NCBI GenBank assembly: GCA_002393895.1
Contig: DGUE01000119.1
Coordinates: 1 to 11,304 of the forward strand
DNA length: 11,304 nt
Source: Bacteroidales bacterium UBA4318
Lineage (GTDB): Bacteria > Bacteroidota > Bacteroidia > Bacteroidales > UBA932
Direction of reading: 5' to 3'
Shown here: positions 1-6,168 of the stretch, in pieces
Numbering within the stretch: position 1 is the stretch's first letter
Layout: each line of letters begins with the position of its first letter
Translations under genes and position numbers: made by a program
Notes under the pieces: model-generated
Seen by the model: the letters and a program-made list of their open reading frames with translations, nothing else
Told to the model about the DNA's origin: nothing
The model's database searches: none

Positions 1-2
1 AA

Positions 3-209
3 TGTCAGATTTGTGGACACAAGATTGTTCCAATATTATATGGTCTTCCTTCTGACATTGGATTAAAAAAGGCAAAAAATGGGAAATTATTATTAGGGGG
101 TTGCATGCCCGGTTGGATAGAAGTAAATGAGAATGGTGAAGAAACATACATTCCCAAGCCAAAGTTTGGGTGTTCTTATTGCGGTCAATTGTATTTCACA
201 AAAGAGTAG
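3..209 (+). CDS. Small zinc-ribbon protein, 3' part (5' end outside window)
   Basis: Open from the left edge to TAG at 207-209, giving 68 residues of C-terminal sequence. The start lies outside the window. The fragment begins with a CxxC pair (CQICGH), has a single Cys in LLLGGCMPGW, and ends with a second CxxC pair (CSYCGQLYF) five residues before its C-terminus. This spacing, with PILYGLPS after the first pair and a GGC in the middle, is that of small stand-alone zinc-ribbon proteins found widely in bacteria; their cellular role is not known to me. The four paired cysteines would bind one zinc ion. Codon use is clearly more AT-rich than in the genes from 695 onward, which fits an acquired or accessory gene. 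No terminator hairpin directly follows the stop, only a T-run at 210-215. Confidence 0.7.
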   Translation, partial: CQICGHKIVPILYGLPSDIGLKKAKNGKLLLGGCMPGWIEVNENGEETYIPKPKFGCSYCGQLYFTKE

Positions 210-219
210 TTTTTTCCAG

Positions 220-292
220 GGATAGTAAAAATGGGATTCATCATGTCAGTTGATGACTATTACCCTGCCTCAGACTTTCCCAGTAACTATCC
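220..292. repeat. Nested imperfect inverted repeat
   Basis: GGATAGT at 220-226 is the exact reverse complement of ACTATCC at 286-292. Inside it, GGGA at 233-236 pairs with TCCC at 278-281, separated from the outer arms by 6 and 4 unpaired bases. Further in, TCATCA (238-243) and TGATGA (251-256) can form a small stem with a 7-base loop. It could be a structured RNA, an end of a small mobile element or a protein-binding region; nothing in it identifies which. Confidence 0.45.
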
Positions 293-374
293 GAGATTTT
301 GAACATTGTTGTAACTGCTTGACAATAAAACAATTATAGACAATATTCCATATATTTAACGAAGAGGAATATTG

Positions 375-389
375 ATTTGATAATCAAAT
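375..389. repeat. 15-base perfect palindrome
   Basis: ATTTGAT (375-381) and ATCAAAT (383-389) form a perfect inverted repeat around a single central A. It lies in the AT-rich segment between the inverted repeats and the TraN-like relic. Its symmetry would suit a dimeric DNA-binding protein or a recombination site, but AT-rich palindromes also arise by chance. Confidence 0.4.
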
Positions 390-400
390 AGTTAGCCTTT

Positions 401-430
401 TAGCCAGTTTCTTATTGAGCGGGCTATTTA
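401..430 (+). terminator. Weak candidate terminator hairpin
   Basis: TAGCC (401-405) and GGCTA (422-426) can pair around a 16-base loop and are followed on the + strand by a T-rich tail. The stem is short and the loop long. It is nearly 200 bases beyond the zinc-ribbon stop codon, so the assignment is weak. Confidence 0.22.
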
Positions 431-483
431 TTTTATATCAAGGTTCTTCGGCAAGTACCCAGCAAGTAAAACCACAGAGGTAA

Positions 484-692
484 TCCTTATCCTTGGGTGG
501 GCATGCTCCGGAATCGGCCTTGCAGGTGGTGCATCTGCGTTTTGCCTCTGAGCTGAAGTACGTGAATCTTGGCTCCCGAAACATCGTGGCCAAGATTGTG
601 GACGGCAGCAAGGATTTCGTGGCCGTCAAGGCCCGCGAGGGTATGGGATAGACATCCTCTGCGAGAACTTTTTTGTGAAGTATGATGTCCAT
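484..692 (+). pseudogene. Decayed TraN-like fragment of a conjugative transposon
   Basis: Between TAA at 481-483 and TAG at 649-651 the + strand encodes about 55 residues with no plausible start. The central part includes VHLRFASELKYVNLGS and then KIVDGSKDFVAVKA. This pattern (VHL.F.S...YV.LGS.NI.A...DG......VKA) resembles the N-terminal half of TraN, a conserved protein of Bacteroidota integrative conjugative elements. After the TAG, a different frame (651-692) reads ILCENFFVKYDV, which resembles the family's next segment (ICE..SFY.F.VKY) with small deletions. Full TraN is about 300 residues, so this is a short, frameshifted remnant. The opposite strand is also open here for 84 residues but looks like a shadow. 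The match is from memory of the family, not from a search. Confidence 0.5.
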
Positions 693-694
693 AA

Positions 695-3070
695 TTATAA
701 AGATATGCTTTTTCGGTCAGTAAAACAATACCGGACAAACTCTCCCGGGCTTTCCAGATACAGATTCCCGTAGGAGGCGGCGCCCACGATTTTTGCGTGC
801 GAGCCAAGGGTATGGGCGGCGAGGTAGAGGAACAGATCCCGGAAATTGCATTCCGGATTCTCCGTCAGATAATCTGTCAGACTGAGGGAGAACCTGTCGC
901 ACATCCAGATGCGCGCCGAGGAGTTCCAGTGCTCAGCCCACGACATTTCGTTGGCGCTTGCCCCGGAAATGGCGAGGACTCCCCGGATTCCGTCAACATT
1001 GCGTATGACAGCCTCCCCGTAGCACGGTTCGGCGCATATCAGCAGCTTTCGGAATGTCATCTTTTCCGCTGTCTCCTTGAGGAGCCCGGCGCCGAAGCCT
1101 TCGCCCGGGGGTTTGTCTCTCCAGCAGAATTCATCGGCTCCGTCGGTGGGCTGGCTGTGTCCGTGGCCGCTCCAATAAAGAAGGACATTCGCTCCGGCGT
1201 CCTGCGGCAGCACTGTATGGAGCCGTCCGCTGCTCCTGCCCAGCAGGATGTCGGCTATATCGGCGGAGGAGAGGTCCTTGCTGTCGTAATCCATGACGGC
1301 GGCGGGAAGGGCGTCTGTGCCTCCAAGAAGGTCGGGTCCGTCTTCCGCGTTCCTGACAATCCCCGGTTCGGGATTCATCTCGTCCGAAGCCATGTCCTTG
1401 TCCAGAACGAGGATGATATGGTCGTCCGGGAAACCGCGGCTGCGGAGCATCTGATACACGCCGAGCACATCTGCCTGATGCCGATAGTTGCTGAAACCGT
1501 TGCTGCCCTGCACGAGGACAGCATACTGGCAGTCGAGTTCGGGATAGCTGAAAACCGCGCCGCCCGAAGCCTGGGAGTCGAAATCGGACCTTGCCTGCTG
1601 CTCGCTGTAGAGATATCGCCAGGCGGCGTTGGCATCGGCGGTACGGCCTCCGGATCCTCCGAAATAACCCCGGTGATGGATTTCACCGTCCAGAATCTGC
1701 CAGAGGACATAGGTGGTTGAAGTGGCCGCGGTGTAGGTCTGACTGTCGAAACTGATTTCTCCTGACGCACCGATGAAGTGAAGCAGCCGCCCCTGCTCGA
1801 GTGCATTCAGATACACTTCCATGGATGTGGCGTTCCAGGCAGCTCCGCCGAGTTCCTCTCCGTCGGCGTTCATGGTGATGTCGATGATGGCCTGGTTGAA
1901 AGCCTTGTTGTCGGCATCCACGCCCGAATGTTCCACATGGCATGCGGCGAAACCGACGACCATGAGCGCATCGTAAAACTTGCATTCGGCGAAGCCGGGT
2001 TTGGAACCGAAACGTACCTCGTAGCTGAGTTCGAAACCCGTGGAAGGGTCTGCGTAGGGCGAAAATCCTTCGTATCCCTGCAGGATATTCCATGAACGCG
2101 GCCCCATGGCATCCACATCTTCTTCATAAAAGCCAGGGATTGCAAAATATGTGTTGTACGCCGATTTGAACAGCTGCCAGTATTTGTCGTTGGCGGGGTC
2201 GTCGGGATCCGTGCTGTCGTGAAGCAGGCTCCAGAATTCATTGTTCATAACCGCTGCGCGGTTGGCGCGGGCCACCTCATACATCTGATCCGCCGTTTCC
2301 GCCACACAGAAAACAGCGGACTCCGCCACTCCCTGCCCGGTTGCAACCGCACGGTATTTGTCGAATATGGAAAGCAGTTCCTGCGTGTTGCCGTACTGCA
2401 GGTTCTGCTGGAGGATGATATCGTTCTGAAGTGAATAGAACGGAGCCCAGTAGTTGAATGTCATTCCGTATGCATCCACGGGAGAGAAAAATGCGGCCTT
2501 CGGACTGCGTATGATGGTGTCGTAGTACTTGCTGACAGAAGCATAACGGGTCATCATCAGGCCGGTGAAGGAGACGTCACTTTCCGTCAGGGCCCATAGG
2601 AATGGCTCCTTGTTTATATTCAGGCCGCTCGTCGTAACTGCATACCGGCGTATAATGTCTTCGCTGGTCGCCGTCGGCGCCATGAGAGGCTTGAGCGTTC
2701 GTTTGCAGGCAGGAGCGAAGTCGGCGATGTTCTCGTTTCCGAAAGGCCCCACGACTGCAATCACATCTTCCCTTCCGGCCAGTTCGCGGCTCAGCTTCAC
2801 AAGGTCTTCCGACAGTTCATCGTACCATTCAAGTTTGAGGTCGATTGCGACGGCGTTGTGTCGCTGCGCTTCCCGAAAGTTGTCCAGGAACCATTTCGCC
2901 GTGCGCTCAAGCCGCTTTTTGGAAGTTTTGTTGCCAATGGGCGCCACGACGGCCACCGTGCATTCTGTCCAGTGACGCTGGCTCTGATACACCGTCTCTT
3001 TATTCCCGCATGCCGTCAGGATCAGGCCCGCGGCGATGCACAGCAGGATACCAATCAGCCTTTTACTCAT
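695..3070 (-). CDS. Lipoprotein: type I periplasmic-binding domain fused to legumain/GPI8-like C13 peptidase
   Basis: 791 residues. The signal peptide ends in a lipobox (LTAC, Cys21), so this is an envelope lipoprotein. Residues about 37-500 look like a type I periplasmic-binding (receptor-ligand) domain; VIAVVGPFGNENIADFAPAC is the family's region after the first strand-helix repeats. Residues about 513-790 are a complete C13 peptidase domain close in pattern to legumain and GPI8: NYRHQAD (528-534), NPEPGIV, SGHGH (His636, His638), AEPC (Cys683) and a C-terminal SHAKI...YGNL. By alignment in mind, Cys683, a His of SGHGH and Asn528 correspond to the legumain catalytic residues, and Arg530, His531 and Asp725 to its S1 pocket for Asn or Asp. 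The likely activity is therefore asparaginyl endopeptidase or transamidase. Its start overlaps the upstream gene by 8 bases and has a strong AGGAGG site. The ligand and substrate are unknown. Confidence 0.85.
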   Translation of the reverse strand: MSKRLIGILLCIAAGLILTACGNKETVYQSQRHWTECTVAVVAPIGNKTSKKRLERTAKWFLDNFREAQRHNAVAIDLKLEWYDELSEDLVKLSRELAGREDVIAVVGPFGNENIADFAPACKRTLKPLMAPTATSEDIIRRYAVTTSGLNINKEPFLWALTESDVSFTGLMMTRYASVSKYYDTIIRSPKAAFFSPVDAYGMTFNYWAPFYSLQNDIILQQNLQYGNTQELLSIFDKYRAVATGQGVAESAVFCVAETADQMYEVARANRAAVMNNEFWSLLHDSTDPDDPANDKYWQLFKSAYNTYFAIPGFYEEDVDAMGPRSWNILQGYEGFSPYADPSTGFELSYEVRFGSKPGFAECKFYDALMVVGFAACHVEHSGVDADNKAFNQAIIDITMNADGEELGGAAWNATSMEVYLNALEQGRLLHFIGASGEISFDSQTYTAATSTTYVLWQILDGEIHHRGYFGGSGGRTADANAAWRYLYSEQQARSDFDSQASGGAVFSYPELDCQYAVLVQGSNGFSNYRHQADVLGVYQMLRSRGFPDDHIILVLDKDMASDEMNPEPGIVRNAEDGPDLLGGTDALPAAVMDYDSKDLSSADIADILLGRSSGRLHTVLPQDAGANVLLYWSGHGHSQPTDGADEFCWRDKPPGEGFGAGLLKETAEKMTFRKLLICAEPCYGEAVIRNVDGIRGVLAISGASANEMSWAEHWNSSARIWMCDRFSLSLTDYLTENPECNFRDLFLYLAAHTLGSHAKIVGAASYGNLYLESPGEFVRYCFTDRKSISL

Positions 3071-4127
3071 TCCCGGCCTCCTTTTTCATGGCGTCTGCGT
3101 GTATGGTTTGAAGCAGATCTTCCGGCAGATAACGTTCAATGATGGCTTTCTGCAAATCGGTGTAGGGATGCAGGACGACTTCCGTCCATCCGTCGGCAAA
3201 TGACAGGGTCTGGTGCTTTGGCATCCCCTCTGAAGACAGCCACTGGCCGATGCACAGGTCAATGGCCCTGTCGATATGTTTGACTACGGAAAACGGGCAG
3301 TGGTTAGAGATGCTGACAACGTCGATGCCTATATAATCAAATCCTCCGAACAGGCCGCTCATGCGGTAGAATGTGCCGGAAGCGCCCCCGCACACCGGAA
3401 ATACGAGCTGGGCGATCGGGAGGGTTTCGGAGTTGTAGACTATGCGCATCGCGTCTTCGTCGTCAATCCTGAATCCGCCCCCTTCTTCATAGGAAATCCA
3501 TTCCACCTGAAGCTCATGGTCATCCCCGGTCAGGACGTATTTTGCATTGAAGCCTTCTGTAAAACCTTCCACGGACTCCCTTATGGCCGACGCCAGGGGA
3601 TTCGCGGCAATCAGGAGCAAGTTGTCCGAGAACGCGGTTGCGACCGCTCCGGCCTCGTACATGGCGCTGTAATACGGCAGGCAGATGGTGGATCCTTTGC
3701 CAGGAAGCGGATCCTTCGTTTCAAGGTACAGCAGGTCAGCGCGCGGACATGCTCCCAGCTCATCGCTGTGCCGGCGGAGATAATCGTCGTATTCGCTCCC
3801 CGCCACTATGAGAAGTCTCCGCACCGTGTCCCGGAGCATTGACATCTGCTCGAAATAAGTCTGGAGGATTGCAAGGCCCTCCGCGCTTGTGGACGGTGAA
3901 AACTGCATTGTGCGCAGCCCGTTTGCGAGGGCGGTCCGCTCGACTCCGGCATAAATCAGATCGTTGTAGCTCCTGTCGCCCAAAGCGCCGGGATCGTACA
4001 CGACTGTCACCAGAGCTTTGCCGGAGGGGACGTCGGCGGGGTCCGGTTCATAATGTACCTTCCTGCACCCCATTGCCACCAGGGCAATTGCGGTCATCAG
4101 CAGATATTTTGCAGGCAGAGTATTCAT
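3063..4127 (-). CDS. BMP/PnrA-like substrate-binding lipoprotein
   Basis: 354 residues. The signal peptide ends in a lipobox (VAMGC, Cys21). After a short linker, ALVTVVYDPGALGDRSYND (38-56) is the hallmark first strand and loop of the basic membrane protein family (PF02608), whose members bind nucleosides or similar small ligands for ABC uptake or act as sensors. SAMYEAGAVAT (about 155-165) and the GGFDYIGID segment fit the second half of the fold. No ABC permease or ATPase gene lies in the window, so uptake is not demonstrated and a sensing or scavenging role is possible. The start is set by AGGAGA seven bases upstream. It is the first gene of a two-gene operon: its last 8 bases overlap the start of the C13 fusion gene. 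It is divergent from the muramidase lipoprotein gene. Confidence 0.8.
   Translation of the reverse strand: MNTLPAKYLLMTAIALVAMGCRKVHYEPDPADVPSGKALVTVVYDPGALGDRSYNDLIYAGVERTALANGLRTMQFSPSTSAEGLAILQTYFEQMSMLRDTVRRLLIVAGSEYDDYLRRHSDELGACPRADLLYLETKDPLPGKGSTICLPYYSAMYEAGAVATAFSDNLLLIAANPLASAIRESVEGFTEGFNAKYVLTGDDHELQVEWISYEEGGGFRIDDEDAMRIVYNSETLPIAQLVFPVCGGASGTFYRMSGLFGGFDYIGIDVVSISNHCPFSVVKHIDRAIDLCIGQWLSSEGMPKHQTLSFADGWTEVVLHPYTDLQKAIIERYLPEDLLQTIHADAMKKEAGNE
3077..3082 (-). promoter_or_regulatory. Strong Shine-Dalgarno for the C13 fusion gene
   Basis: The minus strand reads AGGAGG six bases before the ATG at 3070, inside the last codons of the BMP gene. It fixes the start and, together with the 8-base overlap, points to translational coupling. 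Such a strong site stands out because most other genes here have none. Confidence 0.75.
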
Positions 4128-4134
4128 TTTGCAT

Positions 4135-4140
4135 TCTCCT
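4135..4140 (-). promoter_or_regulatory. Shine-Dalgarno for the BMP lipoprotein gene
   Basis: The minus strand reads AGGAGA seven bases before the ATG at 4127, supporting that start. Confidence 0.7.
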
Positions 4141-4146
4141 GTTCTG

Positions 4147-4154
4147 CAAAATTA
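4147..4154 (-). promoter_or_regulatory. Bacteroidota -7 element for the BMP/C13 operon
   Basis: The minus strand reads TAATTTTG, a match to TAnnTTTG, 19 bases before the ATG at 4127 and just upstream of its Shine-Dalgarno site. No convincing -33 TTG lies at the usual 19-21 base distance, so this is supported by the -7 element only. Confidence 0.5.
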
Positions 4155-4166
4155 CCTTTTTTTTCG

Positions 4167-4174
4167 TAATTTCG
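4167..4174 (+). promoter_or_regulatory. Near-consensus -7 element for the muramidase gene
   Basis: TAATTTCG differs from TAnnTTTG at one position and lies 32 bases before the ATG at 4207. It is arranged back to back with the opposite-strand element at 4147-4154, with a T8 run between them. Confidence 0.35.
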
Positions 4175-4206
4175 CGGCCAAGAATGAAATGATGAGAATA
4201 AGAATT

Positions 4207-4944
4207 ATGAAAAGGTTTAGTTTTATGCTTGCAGCTTTCTGCTGCTTCCTTGGTTTGTCGACAGTGGTGTCATGCAGTAAAGACGACGGAGAAGAGACAA
4301 GTGAACTTCAGCGTGTGCTGTACAGCGAACTCGGCTTGCCGGATGACGGATCCAACAGCTCGAAGTATGGAATCAGCGACGAAGACATCGAGACCCGCGC
4401 AAAGGGAATGGGTGTCGAGGCTGCCGCGCTGAAGGCAGTCTGGAAGGTGGATACCGGCGGTCACGGTGGTTTCCTGGCCAATGGCGATCCTATGATTCTT
4501 TTCCAGGGACATATCTTCTGGCAGCAGCTCAGGACGAGGGGCCTTAATCCTCAGAATTACGTGAAAGGCAACGAGGATATTCTTCACCAGAGGCTGGACA
4601 AATCAAAGTTTGTCGGCGGAGTCGGTGAATGGGAACGTCTTGAGAGGGCCGTCGCGATTCATGAAGATGCCGCTCTCTCTTCTGCGAGCTGGGGCATGTT
4701 CCAGATAATGGGTTTCAATTACGGAAAGTGCGGCTGCAAGTCCGTGCAGGAGTTTGTTTCCAAGATGAAAGAAAGCGAGGTCGCTCAACTTGATTTGTTC
4801 GTGGCTTTCCTGAAATCGAATTCAAAGATGGTCGAGGCTCTCAAAAACCGCTCCTGGGTAGAGTTTGCCAGACTTTACTACGGCCCTACAGAGTACAATA
4901 TCTACGCTGAGAAGCTTTCCAAGGCATACGCAGCCCTCAAGTAG
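4207..4944 (+). CDS. Surface-type lipoprotein with N-acetylmuramidase (PF11860/DUF3380) domain
   Basis: 245 residues from the ATG at 4207; starts at 4189 or 4192 are also possible and would add 5-6 residues to the signal peptide. The lipobox is VVSC (Cys23), followed by SKDDGEE, a Lys-acidic stretch like the lipoprotein export signal that sends Bacteroidota lipoproteins to the cell surface. Residues about 60-245 match the N-acetylmuramidase domain known from phage endolysins such as Gp110: ALKAVWKVDTGG, PMILFQGHIFW, ASWGMFQIMGFN, then a Tyr-rich RLYYGP. The expected reaction is cleavage of the MurNAc-GlcNAc bond of peptidoglycan. Oddly, the usual Glu in KVE is Asp82 and the usual Glu in ILFE is Gln100, so activity may be altered. 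It is divergent from the BMP/C13 operon across 79 bases. Confidence 0.8.
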   Translation: MKRFSFMLAAFCCFLGLSTVVSCSKDDGEETSELQRVLYSELGLPDDGSNSSKYGISDEDIETRAKGMGVEAAALKAVWKVDTGGHGGFLANGDPMILFQGHIFWQQLRTRGLNPQNYVKGNEDILHQRLDKSKFVGGVGEWERLERAVAIHEDAALSSASWGMFQIMGFNYGKCGCKSVQEFVSKMKESEVAQLDLFVAFLKSNSKMVEALKNRSWVEFARLYYGPTEYNIYAEKLSKAYAALK

Positions 4945-4968
4945 GATATAGCAAATTGCATTTTTCAG

Positions 4969-4997
4969 ATGCGCTTCTTTCCGGAAAAGGAGCGCAT
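4969..4997. terminator. Hairpin terminator between convergent genes
   Basis: ATGCGCT (4969-4975) and AGCGCAT (4991-4997) form a perfect 7-base stem that can extend inward by further T-A and C-G pairs. It lies 25 bases after the muramidase stop, with an AT-rich tail (ATTATTT) on the + strand, and 7 bases beyond the stop of the GH5-like gene on the other strand. The T-run is poor in both directions, so termination strength is uncertain. Confidence 0.6.
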
Positions 4998-5003
4998 ATT
5001 ATT

Positions 5004-6104
5004 TCAGAACTGGCTATTCTGATACAAACGCGTCATTTCTTTTATAAACTTGATTTCCTCCTCGCTGTAGGGGGTGTGATCCGGGCGGAAAAGGTCGTGG
5101 AACCAGACATCGGGCTCTTCCTCAAAAGGAACGGGTTCACCATTTTCAATGTGGTTCCAAGGATACTGGCACTGCTGCTTGCCGTTCACGAGGCCATAGC
5201 TGAAGCAAGCTATCTTTTTCTCTTTGAACAGAGGGAGGATGGAGTAATAATCCGACCCCATACTGCGTGCCATCCATTCTGAACACAAAACCGGCCGGCC
5301 GAACTGCTCACAGTATTCCACGAACCTGCGGCATTCGGGCAGATCCTTATAGCAATGGAAAGAAATGATGTCACTTTCCGACAGAACGAACTGCGAGATC
5401 TCTTCATTATGCGACTTCCAGTCCGAAAGAGTTATGATAGGAGCTGTCAGAGGCTGCGAAGGGTTCACTTCCCTCGCCCAGCGAAAAACCTCCCTCATAA
5501 ACGGCAAAGTCTCGAATCCCTTGGTGTTTGCTGGCTCATTGTAAAGACACCAGGCAAGGATGCGGGGGTCCTTCCGATACTTCCTTATGACCTGCTTTAC
5601 GTAACGCTCCATTATCGGCCACTTCTCGGGGTTATTGACTATGTCTTTGCCGGGAGAAGACATCCATACCGAATTGTGAACACCGGGCACTGGCTGAGGC
5701 TGGGGGCCGGTATAGGGGTTCTTAATGGTTCCACCATTTGTGAAGAAAGTCATCAGTATCCGCAGCCCGTGCCTGTCGGCAATACTGATTGTCTTCTCCA
5801 GCCTTCCCATAAAGCCTTTGGGGTCTTCCTGCCAGACTAAATCGCACAGGAAGAGCCGGATGCAGTTGAAGCCAAGATCCTCTGCCAGGGCAAGCTCGCT
5901 GTCCACCACTTCGGGACGGAAGAATTCCTTTCCCCATATTTCCACGGGTGTTCCAGCATAGGACGGCATATAGACGCATCCTACGGGCCAGGGCTGGGCT
6001 GCATACCATTCATTGGCCTTTTCTGCACTCCATTTCCGGGGAGTATCAACACTGCAGCCGACCAGGGCCAGCAAGGCTGAAACAGCAATAATTATCCTTT
6101 TCAT
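5004..6104 (-). CDS. GH5-like (clan GH-A) glycoside hydrolase lipoprotein
   Basis: 366 residues from the ATG at 6104; a TTG four codons upstream is in frame but less likely. The signal peptide ends in LVGC (Cys17). The rest is one TIM-barrel catalytic domain of clan GH-A. LAWCLYNEP (183-191) ends strand 4 with the acid/base Glu190, SFHCY (248-252) holds the usual His and Tyr after strand 6, and PVLCSEW (271-277) ends strand 7 with the nucleophile Glu276. KWSAEKANEWYAAQPWPVGC near the N-terminus is typical of a Bacteroidota subgroup often labelled cellulase or 1,4-beta-xylanase; the true substrate, probably a beta-1,4-linked glucan, mannan or xylan, cannot be read from sequence. It has no Shine-Dalgarno site, and a -7 element lies 9 bases upstream. 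It is divergent from the GH3 gene. Confidence 0.8.
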   Translation of the reverse strand: MKRIIIAVSALLALVGCSVDTPRKWSAEKANEWYAAQPWPVGCVYMPSYAGTPVEIWGKEFFRPEVVDSELALAEDLGFNCIRLFLCDLVWQEDPKGFMGRLEKTISIADRHGLRILMTFFTNGGTIKNPYTGPQPQPVPGVHNSVWMSSPGKDIVNNPEKWPIMERYVKQVIRKYRKDPRILAWCLYNEPANTKGFETLPFMREVFRWAREVNPSQPLTAPIITLSDWKSHNEEISQFVLSESDIISFHCYKDLPECRRFVEYCEQFGRPVLCSEWMARSMGSDYYSILPLFKEKKIACFSYGLVNGKQQCQYPWNHIENGEPVPFEEEPDVWFHDLFRPDHTPYSEEEIKFIKEMTRLYQNSQF

Positions 6105-6113
6105 CACTGTGCA

Positions 6114-6121
6114 CAAATCTA
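6114..6121 (-). promoter_or_regulatory. Bacteroidota -7 element for the GH5-like gene
   Basis: The minus strand reads TAGATTTG, a full TAnnTTTG match, 9 bases before the ATG at 6104. Transcription would begin only a few bases before the start codon. No -33 TTG is visible at the usual distance. Confidence 0.45.
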
Positions 6122-6145
6122 ATCAAAAAGCGGAATATTATTTAT

Positions 6146-6153
6146 TATATTTG
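6146..6153 (+). promoter_or_regulatory. Bacteroidota -7 element for the GH3 gene
   Basis: TATATTTG, a full TAnnTTTG match, ends 15 bases before the ATG at 6169. No clear -33 element is present. Its last three bases are also a possible in-frame TTG start (6151), so the promoter and that start codon are mutually exclusive readings. Confidence 0.45.
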
Positions 6154-6168
6154 CAAAAAAAGAAACCG

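Larger units (their letters stand above)
210..694. other. AT-rich gene-free stretch with inverted repeats and a mobile-element relic
   Basis: No intact gene is visible in these 485 bases. From left to right it holds a nested inverted-repeat region (220-292), an AT-rich segment (about 300-440) with a 15-base palindrome at 375-389 and a possible hairpin at 401-426, and a decayed protein-coding fragment on the + strand (about 484-692). The composition of the first 230 bases differs strongly from the GC-richer genes to the right. I read the whole stretch as an accessory junction. Confidence 0.6.

Noticed and set aside
220..389. CRISPR array
   Set aside because: The repeats are inverted, not direct, differ in sequence and lack regular spacing.
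438..692. 84-codon minus-strand open frame with several cysteines
   Set aside because: The + strand of the same bases gives a better family resemblance (TraN-like), and the cysteines show no zinc-site spacing; it may still be worth a search because it lies just after the C13 gene on the same strand.
797..1720. 307-codon open frame on the + strand opposite the C13 gene
   Set aside because: It mirrors the conserved C13 domain on the other strand and has no domain of its own.
4129..4206. Longer N-terminus for the muramidase lipoprotein from an ATG at 4129
   Set aside because: It would overlap the divergent promoter elements and put 26 residues before a normal lipoprotein signal peptide; 4207 or 4192 fits better.
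6013..6168. Longer N-terminus for the GH3 gene from an ATG at 6013
   Set aside because: It would run through the GH5-like gene's 5' end and both promoter elements, and bury the signal peptide.
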